Below, one piece after another: positions 1-12,004 of a stretch of 64,000 nucleotides of DNA. The notes beneath the pieces are model-generated. The model worked only from the letters and a program-made list of their open reading frames with translations, ran no database searches and was not told where the DNA came from. The DNA comes from Antilocapra americana. Taxonomy: Eukaryota > Chordata > Mammalia > Artiodactyla > Antilocapridae. Location: NCBI GenBank assembly GCA_007570785.1, contig ML661756.1, forward strand, positions 99,285-163,284, in the 5' to 3' direction. How positions within the stretch are numbered: position 1 is the first letter of the stretch; each line of letters begins with the position of its first letter. The position numbers and the translations under genes were made by a program.

Positions 1-788
1 CTCTGCTATGTAGATGACACCACCTTTATGGTAGAAAGTGAAGAACTAAAGAGTCTCTTGATGAAAGTGAAAGAAGAGAGTGAAAAAAATTGGCTGAAGC
101 TCAACATTCAGTAAACTAAATCATGGCATCTGGTCGCATCACTTCAGGGCAAATAGATGAGGAAACAGTGGAAACAATGGCAGATTTTATTTTTCTGGGC
201 TCCAAAATCACTGCAGATGGTGACTGCAGCCATGAAATTTAAAGATGTTTACTCCTTGGAAGGAAAGTTATGACCAACCTAGACAGCATATTCAAAAGCA
301 GAGGCATTACTTTGCCAACAAAGGTTCATCCAGTCAATGAAATAGTTTTTCCAGTAGTTATTTATGGATGTGAGTGTTGGCCTATAAAGAAAGCTGAGCA
401 CCGAAGAATTGATGCTTTTGAACTATGGTGCTGGAGAAGACTCTTGAGAGTCCCTTGGACTGCTAGAAGATCCAATGAATCCATCCTAAAAGAGATCCAT
501 CCTGATTCTTCATTGGAAGGACTGAGGTTTAAGCTGATACTCCCGTACTTTGGCCACCTGATGCGAATAACTGACTCATTTGAAAAGACCCTGATGCTGG
601 GAAAGGTTGAAGGTGGGAGAAGAAGGGGACAACAGAGGATGAGATGATTGGATGGCATCACTGACTCGATGGACATGAGTTTGAGTTAACTCTGGGATTT
701 GGTGATGGACAGGGAGATATGTCCTGCTGTAGTCCATGGGGTCACAAAGAGTTGGACACAACTGAGTGACTGAACTGAACTGAACTAA
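1..788 (+). mobile_element. BovB LINE, 3' portion (continues left of window)
   Basis: This is the 3' part of an RTE-type BovB retrotransposon in sense orientation. It enters the window inside the reverse transcriptase palm: the first bases encode a YVDD box followed by TTFMVES, where family copies usually read YADD. The conserved post-RT region follows, including a 125-codon open stretch at 270-647 with the family motif [20 protein letters not shown]. The element ends in the normal tail, a TGAAC-type short repeat at about 766-788. In-frame stops at about 112 and 238, together with the missing 5' half, make it non-functional. The family is certain; the full length is unknown because the element runs off the window. 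Confidence 0.93.
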
Positions 789-1800
789 GTATAAAAGGCC
801 CCTGCATTTGAAAAATATATGCATCATCAGTGTTATTTTATGCAAAATTCTGATAAAGTCAACAGGAAAAATTCCACATGTATTAGTATTTTAAAATGTG
901 TCTTTCATTGTGCAAATGATTCACTCAGTTTTTGAAGGGGAGATAATCTTATAATAACAGCTCTGACAACTTAATTCTTAATTCTTTTCATACTAGAAAT
1001 TGAGATTTTAGGAGCTGAATGAGAAAATGAAAGCAAACTCGAGTCTTCTGGTGATCTATGTAAAAGAGAAAGAGAAAGAAGCAAAGGAGAGAAAGCTTCT
1101 TATAGCTGGTACCTTTTAGAGCTTAAGTAGAGTCCTGTTTTTTAAGAGACTTTTACTTCCTGTTGTCAGCCTTAAAAATACATACAGAATACAAATTGTA
1201 TCAAGTTCCTTAATGTGCAGAAGGTGAAGGGCTGTTGTTAGTTGGAGTTCTCCCAGAAGACAATTCTTTATCAAGCAAAGTTTGATTTTTATGAGAGGTT
1301 AACTTCTCAGCATGAGTATGACACTATGGAGCTAATCATCAGTTTTCCTCTTTCCTGAAGGAACTTTCATGCACAGCTGAACTTTTTTTTCTTTTTCTTT
1401 CAAAATACATTTTGCTGCAGTCCCTGCAGGAGAGGCAGATACCTGCTGATTTTCCTTAGCTCAAGAAAAAAGAGTTTAATCTTTATTTATAGCATTTGTT
1501 AAGTATCAGCAGGAAGTAGTGGGGTCAAGGTTTTAGCTAAGACCTAAGGCCTGTCCAAAGTGAAGTAAACTTTGCATCCTTGAGAAACTTATATTCTAAA
1601 ATATAGATCCAGGACTCTTTGAAATTGGAATTATTGGGAATTAAAAACCCAGAGAAACAGTATCTAAGAAATGAATGTATAGCATTGGGTTAAATTGGCC
1701 TACTGAAAAAAAAAGATCCTAGTATGGTAGGTACTTTCATGGAAGCATACTTAGCCCAGCTTGTAGCAATTCTGAGTTTGTATTCTTCCAGTATTGCAAA
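789..1800. other. No recognisable gene or repeat
   Basis: AT-rich sequence with short purine runs (about 1062-1095) and a pyrimidine run near 1384-1400. No open frame of useful length and no repeat family that I recognise. Probably ordinary intergenic DNA. Confidence 0.5.
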
Positions 1801-1802
1801 AC

Positions 1803-1970
1803 AATGGTTCTCAGCCTTGACTACACACTTGTTATCATCTGGGCAGCTTTAAAAACTCTTAATAGACTTTTAACTTCACAAAGTAAAATCTCTGGGACTA
1901 AGGTGTATTTTTTGGTAACTAACCAATATGCACCAAAGTCTGAGAATGCATATTATAAGAGATAGCTGCT
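1803..1970 (+). mobile_element. MER5A-like fragment (ancient hAT-Charlie MITE)
   Basis: The start (AATGGTTCTCAGCCTTGACT) and the end (AAAGTCTGAGAATGC) resemble the complementary terminal repeats of MER5A-type non-autonomous hAT elements, with an internal AAATCTCTGGGACTA block matching the family's central region. The copy is heavily diverged, as expected for an insertion shared across placental mammals. It has no coding capacity. The family assignment is by recognition only. Confidence 0.6.
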
Positions 1971-1987
1971 TCATTGATTGGAACCAC

Positions 1988-2044
1988 ATTGTACATTTTA
2001 GACAATATATAACTGAACTATATTGTACATTTTAGACAATATAT
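1988..2044. repeat. 34-bp direct tandem duplication
   Basis: A 23-base block beginning ATTGTACATTTTAGACAATA occurs at 1988-2010 and again at 2022-2044, with no mismatch visible. The period is 34 bases. Each copy also contains a short imperfect palindrome (ATTGT...ACAAT). This looks like a local slippage or repair duplication. No function is visible. Confidence 0.85.
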
Positions 2045-2409
2045 GACAGGAGAATCAGTGACATCAGTGGTCAAAAAATCAGAATCATACCATTTCTTCA
2101 TCAGTAGTTATTCCATGGGCTCTTTTGTTGCTTTATGAATTAGTTTATAACTGATCATCTGAAAGATTCATAAAACTCAACTATAACTACAAATTAGATA
2201 CTCATTACCAATTTCAAAATTTGTGGAGGAACCTTACTAACTTTCTTAAGGAAAAAGTGATACATCTTTCTCTAGGCAGGCTATAAAGACCTAGGGTGAG
2301 AGGAGTGATTTCATTTCTATTTTCAAATACTTTAAGTGAATTTCATCCATCAATAGACCATCTGCATCTGAATATTCAAGCATATTTATTAAACATAAAG
2401 ATTCTTTAA

Positions 2410-2497
2410 ATCTACTGAATTAGAATCTCTGGGATAGGACAGTTATTTCTATTTTTTATAGCTCCCCTGATAACCCTAATTTACAGTAAAGTGTAAG
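2410..2497 (+). mobile_element. Possible second MER5A-like fragment
   Basis: The stretch TCTACTGAATTAGAATCTCT, followed by GCTCCCCTGATAACC and ACAGTAAAGTGTAAGAC, follows the order of blocks in MER5A-type elements. It is short and diverged, with neither terminal repeat clear. It lies 0.45 kb downstream of a better copy in the same orientation, so the two could be parts of one disrupted element. Confidence 0.5.
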
Positions 2498-4060
2498 ACT
2501 TATTTTATTCAAAGCAATAACAAGTAGATAGGGTAAATTCAAAATCCTTAAAGACTATTCTAACAAAAATGATACAAAAGAAATTTTAAAACATTAATTC
2601 CAAAAAGAACAGTGACACTTGTCTTGGTCTTTTTTTTTTTTTTTTTTTGGAAATTTAGATTGGAAAACAAGTAACAAAGAAACAATACTTGGAGTAGTTT
2701 CATTGCAAATTTTCATTTCTATCAGTAAGAAAAGTCATACATAAACACAAATTGTAAGTAAACTAATAATATTGACTTAAAAGCAGTTTTCTTTGAAATT
2801 GTCATATGACTAATTGGAAGAAGTAAATTATACAATTTACAGTAGGGTTAAAAACACTATATCTGTTCCTACTATTTAAGTATAGATCCAATATGATATT
2901 ATGATATTTTTAAAAAGCATATTTCAGAGAAAATAAATTTTTATTTAAAAAATAGCTTAAATATTCATAAAATATTACCTGTTCCCTGTAATATTTGAAT
3001 GCCAAAAATAGTACAATCAAAATAAAAATAATCAGAAATTTCATCACTTTTGCAGAAAAGACAAGCAATTTGTAGGAATTTACATAGATAAGGGAACTGA
3101 TGTACTGTAGCTTATTTTTCTTTACTCAATGATATGATTTGCACATTTTTTCAGGAACTAGAACTATATATTACTATTTCAGTGACTATAAGGAAAACTG
3201 ACGTACTAGAATTACTTTAATAAATCCTCTTCAAGGGGCATTTAAGTGATCTTTTAAGTTTTCTCTGCTATAAATTGTGTCTTAAGGTGAATCTCATGTG
3301 GACATATTTTAAAACCTGATAAAATTGTCCCTTTTGTGTAAAATCCTAAAAGGCATTTTTTATGTATCAAAAGTAATCAGCGTTTTACACATTGATTTAT
3401 ATTATTAACAAATCTCAGAAAACTTGCACCATACATCTGAGGGTATCTTTTATTTTACACATTTTCTTAGATTTATTCAAGTTTTTCTTTTCATATTTTA
3501 AAAGATTATCTAATCATTATTTTAATTTTATTTTAAAGATACTAGTGAAATACTTTTTTGTTTATTAGCCTTCATGAAAGGAAGTCCAGGTTTATTATTT
3601 CATACATAGTCTCTTTCCCTGCAACCAATAGACACTTGGTTTATGATCTCATTGAATCGGGTGCCAGGGTGAGTAGAAAGGCAACTGACATTCTAGATAG
3701 GTCATCTTGTTCATCTGATTAAAAATCATGTTCCATGGTGCAAATCTTCAAGAGGGAGATTGTGTGGCCTGAGTTTATATTTACCCTATGTACCTTTTCT
3801 GAGGGAATCTGCCAACATACCTCACTCACTATTTTTTCAATCCTATTTTTTTAAAATTCTTTAACCAAATAGGCAAATTATTAACCACTACCTGTGAATA
3901 ATTGAACAACCATACTTGAGGTAATCTCTCCCTCCACGCAAATATAAAGCTAAATTCTGCCCACTGGAAGACTATTCTTTCAATACTGTCTTTCAAGGCC
4001 ACATATTAATGGGACTGTAATTCAGTGCCATCCATGGTTCTGGTCTGTCATTCAAATTTA
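2498..4060. other. AT-rich intergenic DNA, nothing recognised
   Basis: Apart from a pure T run at about 2630-2648, this stretch holds no repeat, frame or RNA gene that I can identify. It is dominated by A and T with stops in all frames. Confidence 0.5.
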
Positions 4061-4062
4061 TC

Positions 4063-4268
4063 TAAGTTAGTCACTCAGTCCTGTATGACTCTTTGTGACT
4101 CTGTGTACCGTAGCCCAAAAGGCTTCTCTCTCCATGGGATTTCCCAGGCAAGAATATTGGAGTGGATGGCTACTCCATTTCCAAAAGATCTTCCCGATCC
4201 AAGGATACAACCTGGATCTCCCATATTACAGGCAGATTCTTTACTGTCTGAGCCACCAGGGAAGCCCA
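4063..4268 (-). mobile_element. Bov-tA type SINE
   Basis: Read on the minus strand this is a tRNA-Glu-derived ruminant SINE. It opens with the head GGCTTCCCTGGTGGCTCAGA (4250-4268), passes through the degenerate A/B-box region and the phrase TTCTTGCCTGGGAAATCCCA, and ends at GACTGAGTGACTAAC near 4063. The length of about 205 bp is that of a complete monomeric copy. It is non-autonomous and depends on LINE-encoded proteins. Open frames crossing it in either direction are fortuitous. Confidence 0.92.
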
Positions 4269-4274
4269 CATGTA

Positions 4275-5530
4275 TTTAAACCAGGACTTAAGTTTTCTAA
4301 ACCCTTCATTTATTGGTTAAAAGGGAGCCTTCTATGACTCCATTGATAGGAGTTTTGGGTGAGATAGCAAAGCAGCGAGAACAGTAGTCTGAGCCTCATA
4401 CTCAATTATTTAACTTTTGCCATCTGGACTTCCACAGGCCAGTTCTTATAGATATTTTATCCATTTTAAAAAGTTATTGTACTGTGCCAATCCAATTGTA
4501 TGATTTTTAAATCTGACTACAAAAAATTCAGGGTGGTCAAAGAGTCCCTTACTTTCTAATTTATTTCCTGTCAAAAGGATTATCTCTGAGGCCCTCAAAT
4601 ATACGAGCAAGTCAATTCCAGAACTTAATTTTGAGAGCCTGTTTCCTGAGGCCAATTCTGTTGCCTATTACTGTATTAGGCATCTGAGCAGGAAACAGAT
4701 GTTACACTTAAATTGAATTTAAAAGAGAGAATAATTTTAAAAGTAGGCATACAGTTTAGGGAAACCTAAGTGGGAATGATTATTATCCATAAGAACAAAG
4801 GGGTAAGTCAAGGGAGCGTTTACAAAACAGAACAAATTGGGAGAGAGTAAGAGAGAAGGAAGACACTTATAGAATTTATGTTTTTTGATAGAGGCAAAAA
4901 ACAACCTGCTGTAATCAAATAGTGAAGGAAGTAAGGATGTAAGTAGTTCATTCACGTTCTCTAATTCCCAATTTTCTGGCAGAGTCCTCCATTGGCTAAA
5001 TCCAACCAGATGCCAGAGGTCAAGGGGGCCCATTAAATATAGTGAAAATATCAATTTTTCTCTGATTTGATTTTAAAATATGTCCAGTGTCATCCAAGGT
5101 AATAATTCATTTTTTCCAATTTTTGGAACATTGCAAATTATGCTAAAGTTCTAAAAGAAAAACATCTAATAAAAACCAAGAACGTTTTACAAAGTAAACA
5201 ATGAAGGGAAATTTATTTATATTCTGTTTGAGTTTCCAGTTCTACAATCAGCCTATCTGTATCCTCCTGTACATCCTTGGAGGCTGACCTGTATGAACTA
5301 CTTTACTACATTTAGTGTTTCTGTTTAAAGTAAGGAATTTCTAGTTAGCCAAATTATTGATGCCTTCCAGTAGAGTTTTATAAAGAACTTAAACATTTGA
5401 TATGAAGTTTATTCCTCAGTATTATATGCATTTTCTATTATCAATAACATTTTCTCCCATTATATTTTCTAATGTTTTTCATTTATATATAGATCAAAAT
5501 TACAGAAAAAATTGTTATTTTTGTACTTTA
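4275..5530. other. Intergenic DNA, nothing recognised
   Basis: There is a 105-codon minus-strand open stretch at 4737-5054. It has no recognisable domain, weak codon structure and no gene-like surroundings, so I treat it as chance. No repeat family was recognised. Confidence 0.5.
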
Positions 5531-5539
5531 ATTATACAA

Positions 5540-6120
5540 TGAGAAAGAGCTATGGACTAATGATTGACTCTAGTAATTTTTAGTTGATTCTCTTGGTTTT
5601 CATGGGATACAATTTATTCTATAAATATTAATTATTTTGCCTACTCCTTGTCAATATTTATATTTCTCATATAATTTCCTTGTCTCATAAAAACAGCTAG
5701 AAAAAAATGTTAAATAGTAGTGGACATAGCTGGAGCTTTTGTATTTTCTCCTGACCTTAATTCACCTTTAATCATGATACAGACTTTTGGTTTAAGATTG
5801 ACATTTCAATTTTTATTTTAAGAGATGTACATTCTTGTAATTAGAGAGAGTTGTTGGATTTAATGAAAGCTTTGTTTATATCTATGAACTTCAGGTTGAG
5901 ACATTTCTTATTTACTTTATTAAATATTATAAATGCATAAATATAATATCTTAAAAAGAACTTTGCTAGCATTACTAAAATGACCTCTAAATTGTACATT
6001 TTATGTTATTCTTTAACATATTAGTGAATTTAAACATTCTATTTCCATTTATGTTGTAAATATTAATAGATGGGCTGATTTTGAATTTCCTTTTTATTAT
6101 CTTTACAAGATGTTATTTAA
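5540..6120 (-). mobile_element. Old L1 ORF2 fragment (L1M-type)
   Basis: On the minus strand this follows the reverse transcriptase region of an ancient mammalian L1. Recognisable blocks include the complement of AATGTTAAATAGTAGTGG (5707-5724) and of CTCCTGACCTTAATTCACC nearby, which are the usual antisense wording of L1 ORF2 around the YADD box. The copy is riddled with stops and small indels. Both ends are indistinct. Confidence 0.65.
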
Positions 6121-6641
6121 GCAGATATTGTTACATCCATAAATTCTGGCTTGAAATCAGCAGATAAAATTAATCTTTTATTTTATTTTGCTCTCACAAT
6201 ATTTTGTCTCTATTACTCTCAGTTCAGTTCAGTCACTCAGCTGGGTCTAACTCTTTGTGACCCTGTGGATTATAGCACACCAGGCTTCCCTGTCCATCAC
6301 CAACTCCCAGAGCTTGCTCAAACTCATGTTTATTGAATCAGTGATTCCATCCAAACATCTCATCCTCTGTCGTCCCCTTCTCCTCCTGCCTTCAGTCTTT
6401 CCCAGCATCAGAGACTTTTCCAATGAGTTAGTTCTTTGCATAAGTGGCCAAATTATTGGAGTTTCAGCTTCAGCATCAGTCATTCCAATGAATATTCAGG
6501 AATTGTTTCCTTTAGGATTGACTGCTTTGATCTCCTTGCAGTCCAAGAGACTCTCAAGAGTCTCCACCAACACCACAATTCAAAAGCATCAGTTCTTCAG
6601 TGCTCAGTTTTCTTTATGGTCTAACTCTCACATCCTTACAT

Positions 6642-6958
6642 GAAAGTGAAGTGAAAATCACTCAGTCGTGTCTGACTCTTTGCAACTCAATGGACTATAG
6701 AGTCAATGGAATTCTCCAGGTCAGAATACTGGAGTGGGTAGCCTTTGCTTTTCCAGGGAATCTTCCCAACCCAGGGATCAAACCCAGGTCTTCCACATTG
6801 CAGGTGGATTCTTTACAAGCTGAGCCACAAGGGAAGCCCAAGAATACTGGTGTGGGTAACCTATCCCTTCTCCACCAAATTTTCCCAACCCAGGAATTGA
6901 ACAAGGGTCTCCTACATTGAGGCAGATTCTTTACCAGCTGAGCTATGAGGGAAGTCCT
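6642..6958 (-). mobile_element. Dimeric Bov-tA-like SINE inserted in BovB
   Basis: Read on the minus strand it has two tRNA-like heads in tandem (GGACTTCCCTCATAGCTCAG near 6938-6957 and GGGCTTCCCTTGTGGCTCAG near 6820-6839), then the usual 3' body ending in a CACTTCACTTTCA tail. The flanking BovB is duplicated as ACATCCTTACAT (6630-6641) and ACATCCATACAT (6959-6970), one mismatch in 12, which proves insertion into a pre-existing BovB. Two more copies with the same architecture lie at 18117-18433 and 31205-31516. Confidence 0.92.
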
Positions 6959-7129
6959 ACATCCATACATTACTACTGGAAAACCCATAAATTTGGCTAG
7001 ATGGACATTTGTTGGCAAAATAATTTTTCTGCTTTTTAGTATGCTGTCTAAGTTGGTCATAGTTTTTCTTCCAAGAGCAAGTGTCTTTTAATTTCATGGC
7101 TTCAGTCACCATCTACAGTGGTTTTGGAG

Positions 7130-7131
<2 letters not shown>

Positions 7132-7169
<38 letters not shown>
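7132..7169. repeat. (TA)n microsatellite inside BovB
   Basis: A pure TA run of about 19 units lies where the BovB consensus goes directly from the end of its GGCTCCAAAATCACTG block to ACAGACTT. The repeat expanded inside the transposon. Likely length-polymorphic. Confidence 0.95.
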
Positions 7170-7174
<5 letters not shown>

Positions 7175-8295
7175 GTCACTGTTTCCACTGTTTCCCCATC
7201 TATTTGCCATGAAGTGATGGGACCAGATGACATGATTGTTGTTTCTTAAATGTTGAGTTTTAAGGCAACTTTTTCATTCTCCTCTTTCATTTTCATCAAG
7301 AGGCTCTTTAGTTCTTCACTTTCTGCCATAAGGGTGGTGTCATATGACTCTCTGAGGTTGTTGATATTTCTCTGGGCAATCTTGATTCTAGTTTGTGCTT
7401 CATCCAACCAGGCATTTTGCATGATGTACCCTGCAGATAAGTTACATAAGCAGGGTGACAATATACAGCCTTGATGTTCTCCTTTCCCAATTTGGAACCA
7501 GTCTGCTCTTCCCTCTCCAGTTATAACTGTTGCTTCTTGATCTGCATATACAGATTTCTCAGTAAGCAGATTAGGCGGTCTGTTATTCCCATCTTTGTAA
7601 GAATTTCTCACAGTTTGTTGTGATCCACACAGACAAAGACTTTGACATTGTCAATAAAGCAAAAGTAGATATTTTTCTGGAACTCTCTTGCTTTTTTGAT
7701 TATCCAACAGATGTTGACAACTTGATGTCTGGTTCTTCTGCCTTTTCTAAATCCAGCTTGAACATCTGGAAGTTCACGGTTCATGTACTACTGAAGCCTG
7801 GCTTGGAGAATTCTGAGCATTTCTTTGCTGGTGTGAGATGAGTGTAGTTGTGTGGTAGTTTGAGTGTTCTTTGGAATTGGAATGAAAACTGACCTTTTCC
7901 AGTCCTGTTGCCACTGCTGATTTTTACAAATTTGCTGGGATATTGAATGCAGTACTTTCACAGCATCATCTTTTAGTACTTTAAATAGCTGGAATTCCAT
8001 CACTTCCAATAGATTTGTTCATAGTGATGCTTCCTAAGGCCCACTTGACTTTGTATTCCAGGATATATGGCTCTAAGTGGGTAAGCACACCATCATGATT
8101 ATCTGGTTTATGAGGATCTTTTTTGTATAGTTCTTCTGTTTATTCTTGCCATTTCTTTTTAAATCTTCAGCTTCCATTAGGTTCATACCATTTCTGTTCT
8201 TCATTGTGCACATCTTCGCATGAAATATTCCCTTGGTATCTCTTATTTTTTTGAAGTGATCTTTCCAATTCTATTATTTTCTTCCATTTCTTTTT

Positions 8296-8335
8296 CAGTT
8301 GCTTCCACAAAATTTCAGTTGCTTCCATAAAATTT
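8296..8335. repeat. 20-bp tandem duplication at BovB 5' edge
   Basis: CAGTTGCTTCCACAAAATTT (8296-8315) is followed immediately by CAGTTGCTTCCATAAAATTT (8316-8335), with a single C/T difference. It sits at the point where recognisable BovB sequence ends. Confidence 0.9.
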
Positions 8336-9383
8336 ATTTGTGCCTTCTGAATTTGCACAAACTAATTCGTGTATATATCATATCTATACTTTAAAGTTAT
8401 GCTATTGTGCATTTCTAATTGTATGAATTCAATAACTGAAATAAAAAGCACACAAGAAAAAATGAATAACAGACTATGTGATACAAAGAATGAATAAGTA
8501 ATTTGAAAGATATTATACAATAATGGGAATCACCCAATCAGAACAGCAAAAATAAAATAAAAATTTTAAAAATGAGAACAATTAAGAAATATCCGTAATA
8601 ATGTTAAGTGCAATAATGCTCACATTATAGGGGGTCACAGAAGGAGAAGAGGGAAAAATGAGCTTCAAAAATGTATTTGAAGAAAGTATTACTGAAAAAA
8701 TTTCAAATTTGAAGAAGGAATCAGATAAACAGATAGAGAAAGCACAGACAATCTTAAATAAGATGAAACAAATCAGATTTACACCAAGATATATAATTAA
8801 AATGGAAATGTTAAAGAGAGAATTGTAAAGGCCGTAAGAGAAAAATACAGATTCATATACATCAGAATCCCTAGAAAGCTGCCAGCTGATTTGTCTGCAG
8901 AAACTTTCCAGACCAGTAGGGAGTATCATAATTTATTCAAAGTGCTGAAAGGAAAAAAAAAAAAAAAAGCCACCTAGGATACTCTACACAGCAAGATTAT
9001 CATTTAGAATTGAAAGAGAAATAGAGAACTTCTCAGACAATGGAAGAAAAAAGCAAAATCCTTCATCAGTACTGTCTACCCTTAAATAAATGACTAGGGT
9101 TTTCTCTAGATGGAAAAGAATTAAGAATCTATAGGAAAGGGAAAATTCCACTAAGAAATGCAAATATACAATAAGGACTAAAGTTCAATCACTTTAACAA
9201 TCCAATAAGAAGATTAAAATAAAAAAAAGGAAAAAATATCTGAAGATAAACACTTAAGGTATTAACAAGAAAATGTAAAATATAGTATCAAAAACACAAA
9301 ATGTGGGGAATGGAAATTAAAAAAAATGTAGATCTTTTAGAATGTATATGAACTTAAATGGCTATCTGTTTAAAGCAGGTTAG

Positions 9384-9587
9384 CTTTCCTGGTGGCTCAG
9401 ATGATAAAGCATCTGCCTGCAATGCGCAAGACCTGGGTTTGATCCCTGGGTCAGGAAGATTACCTGGAGAAGGAAATGGCAACCCACTCCAGTACTCCTG
9501 CCTGAAAAATTCCATGGGCAGAGGAACTTGGTAGGCTACAGTCCATGGCATTGCAAAGAGTTGGGCACGACTGAGCATCCTCACTAG
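9384..9587 (+). mobile_element. Bov-tA type SINE inserted in old L1
   Basis: Complete monomeric tRNA-Glu-type SINE in sense orientation. The head is GCTTTCCTGGTGGCTCAGAT, the B-box-like segment GGTTTGATCCCTGGGTC, and the 3' body ends in GGGCACGACTGAGC. The L1 on both sides continues the same consensus, and an imperfect duplication (TAAAGCAGGTTAG at 9371-9383, TAAACAGGTAG at 9588-9598) marks the target site. Confidence 0.9.
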
Positions 9588-9961
9588 TAAACAGGTAGGT
9601 ATACTTATAGGTCAACATATGTGAACCCCATGATAACCACAAATCGAAAGCCACAAAAACTAAAAAGAAAGGAGCACAAGGATACTTTTAAATAAAATAT
9701 TCAAACCACAGGAGAAGAAACAAAAAGAAGAAATGATAAAAGAAGAATAACAAAACAACCTGAAAACAAATAATAAAATGCAAGAAGTACATAGAAAATT
9801 TAAGAAGAGGTAGCAAGAATACACAGAAGAACTATACAAAAAATTCTTCACAACCCAGATAATCACGATGGTATGATCACTCACATAGGGCTAGACATCC
9901 TGGAATGTGAAGTCAAGTGGGCCTTAGGAAGCACCACTATGAACAAAGCTAGTGGAGGTGA

Positions 9962-10105
9962 CTGGAGAAGGAAAAGGCAACCCACACCAGTATTCTTGCC
10001 TGGAGAATCCCAGGGACAGAGGAGCTTGGTGTTCTGCCATCAATGGGGTTGCACAGAGTTGTACACGACTGAAGTGACTTAGCAGTAGCAGCAGCAGCAG
10101 CAGCA
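9962..10105 (+). mobile_element. 5'-truncated Bov-tA SINE with (CAG)n tail, inside BovB
   Basis: Only the 3' two-thirds of a Bov-tA SINE is present, from CTGGAGAAGGAAAAGGCAAC to GTACACGACTGAAGTGACTT, followed by a tail of AGCAGTAGCAGCAGCAGCAG type instead of a plain A tail. The host BovB phrase GAGGTGA is repeated on both sides (9955-9961 and 10106-10112), marking the insertion. The SINE carries no product. Confidence 0.85.
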
Positions 10106-11030
10106 GAGGTGATGGACTTCCAGTTGATCTATTTCAAATCCTAAAAGATGATGCTGTGAAATTCCTGCACTCAATATGCCAGCAAATTTGGAAAACTCAG
10201 CAGTGGCCACAGGACTGGAAAAGGTCAGTTTTCATTTCAGTCACTAAAAAAAGCAATGCCAAAGAATGTTCAAACTATCGCACACCTGCACTCATCTTAC
10301 ATACTAATAAAAGAATGCTCAAAATTCTCCAATACAGGTTTCAACAATATGTGAACTGTGAACTTCCAGATATTCAAGATGATTTTAGAAAAGACAGAAG
10401 AACCAGAAATCAAATTACCAACATCCGTTGGATCATCAAAAAAGCAAGAGAGTTCCAGAAAAATATGTATTTCTGCTTTATTGACTATCACAAAGACTTT
10501 GACTGTGTAGACCACAACAAGATGTAGAAAATTCTTAGAGTTGGGAACACCAGACCACTTTACCTGCCTCTTGAGAAATCTGTATACAGGTTAGGAAGCA
10601 GCAGTTAGAACTGGACATGAAACAACAGACTGGTTCCAAAAAGGGAAAGGAATACGTCAAGGCTATATATTGTCACTCTGCTTATTTAACTTATATGAGG
10701 TATACATCATGAGAAACGCTGGGCTGGATGTAGCACAAGCTGGAATCAAGATTGCTGGGAGAAATATAAAATAAATCTCAGATATGCAGATGGCACCACC
10801 CTTATGGCAGAAAGCAGAGAAGAACTGAAAAGCCTCTTGATGAAAGTGAAAGAGGAGAGTGAAAAAGTTGGCTTAAACCTCAACATTCAGAAAACTATGA
10901 TCATGTTATCTGGTCCCATCACTTCATGGCAAATAGATGGGGAAACAGTGGGAATAGTTACAGACTTTAGTTAGATTTTGGCTCCAAAATCATTGCAGAT
11001 GGTGACTGCAACCATGAAATTAAAAGATGC

Positions 11031-11276
11031 TTGCTCCTTGGAAGGAAAGTTGTGACCAACACAGACAGCATATTAAAAAGCAGAAGCATTGCTTTACCAA
11101 CAAAAGTCCATTTAGTTAAAGCTATGATTTTACCAGTAGTCATGTTTGGATGTGAGAGTTGGACTCTAAAGAATGCTGAGTGCCTAAGAATTAATGCTTT
11201 TGAACTGTGGTGTTGGAGAAGACTCTTGAGAGTTCCTTGGATTGCAAGGAGATCCATCCAGTCCATCATAAATTAA
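11031..11276 (+). pseudogene. BovB ORF C-terminal fragment
   Basis: An 81-codon open piece of the region downstream of the BovB RT. It starts in the LLGRKVVTNTDSILKSRSIA block and contains the family motif [19 protein letters not shown] before a stop at 11274-11276. It is a relic of the element at 9800-11552 and not a separate gene. The stop lies inside a segment that is normally continuous. Confidence 0.8.
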
Positions 11277-12004
11277 ATCAGTCCTGAATATTCATTGGAA
11301 GGACTGATGCTGAAGGTGTAACTCCAAAGTTTTGGCCACATGATGCGAAGAACTGACTCATTTTAAAAGATCCTGATGCTGGGAAAGATTGAAGGTGGGA
11401 GGAGAAGGTAATTACAGAGGATGAGATGGTTGGATGGCATCACCGACTCAATGGGCATGAGTTTGAGTCAGGCATTGGTGATGGACAGGGAGGCCTGCTG
11501 TGGTCCATGGAGTCACAAAGAGTCAGACATGACTGAAGGGCTGAACTGAACTGATCAATAATTACTTTAAATGTCAATGGGCTAAATCCTCCAATCAAGA
11601 GCCACAAGGTGGCTGATTGGATAAAAAGTAAAAAACAAAACTCATCCTTAAACTGCCTATAAAAGACTCACATCACAGCTAAAGACACATACTGAAAGTG
11701 ACAGGATCAAAAAGGACATTTTATTCAAAGAGCAGCAGCAAGAAATTGGGAGTAGCAGTATCCCTAAAACTAGAAGAGAACGTAGTCATAACTCTCAATG
11801 ATATCAATCATAGCAATATTTTTTTGGATTTGTCTCCTAATAGAAACAAAATAAAATCAAAAATAAACAAAAGGGAGCTAATCAAACAACATCTTTTCAC
11901 ATCAAAGTAATTCATTGAGAAAATAATAAAGTAGCCTATAGAATGGGAGAAAATATTTGCAAATAATGTGATTGGCAAGGGTTAATGTCTAAAATATATA
12001 ATCT

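Larger units (their letters stand above)
6217..8345 (-). mobile_element. BovB LINE, antisense, 5'-truncated, interrupted
   Basis: The 3' end of the element is at 6217 (CAGTTCAGTTCAGTCACTCA on the plus strand, the complement of the BovB tail). The body runs leftward in element terms to about 8345, inside the RT N-terminal region. RT pieces at 7246-7611 on the minus strand include a fragment with IGKGEHQGCILSPCLCNL and the YADD-equivalent region degraded to YDTTLMAES. It is interrupted by a SINE with clear target-site duplications (6642-6958) and by an expanded TA tract (7132-7169). The 5' end carries a 20-bp tandem duplication. Many stops: dead. Confidence 0.93.
9800..11552 (+). mobile_element. 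BovB LINE, sense, 5'-truncated, inserted in L1
   Basis: The element begins in the RT N-terminal region (AAGAAGAGGTAGCAAGAATA) and ends with the ACTGAACTGA tail at about 11552, after which the L1 phrase ATCAATAATTACTTTAAATG resumes. RT pieces are readable: 10156-10527 covers the CQQIWKTQQWPQDWKRS to FIDYHKDFDCVDHN region, and the active-site box at about 10780 reads YADG in place of YADD. A 3'-half SINE with a CAG-rich tail is nested at 9962-10105. Several stops and frameshifts are present. Left boundary accurate to about 15 bases. Confidence 0.92.

Noticed and set aside
4737..5054. 105-codon minus-strand open frame as a small host gene
   Set aside because: No domain, no start context, no splice or promoter signals and no supporting neighbours. 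A frame of this size is expected by chance in 64 kb.
7132..7169. (TA)n tract as a regulatory or terminator element
   Set aside because: It sits inside a dead antisense BovB and is a plain microsatellite.
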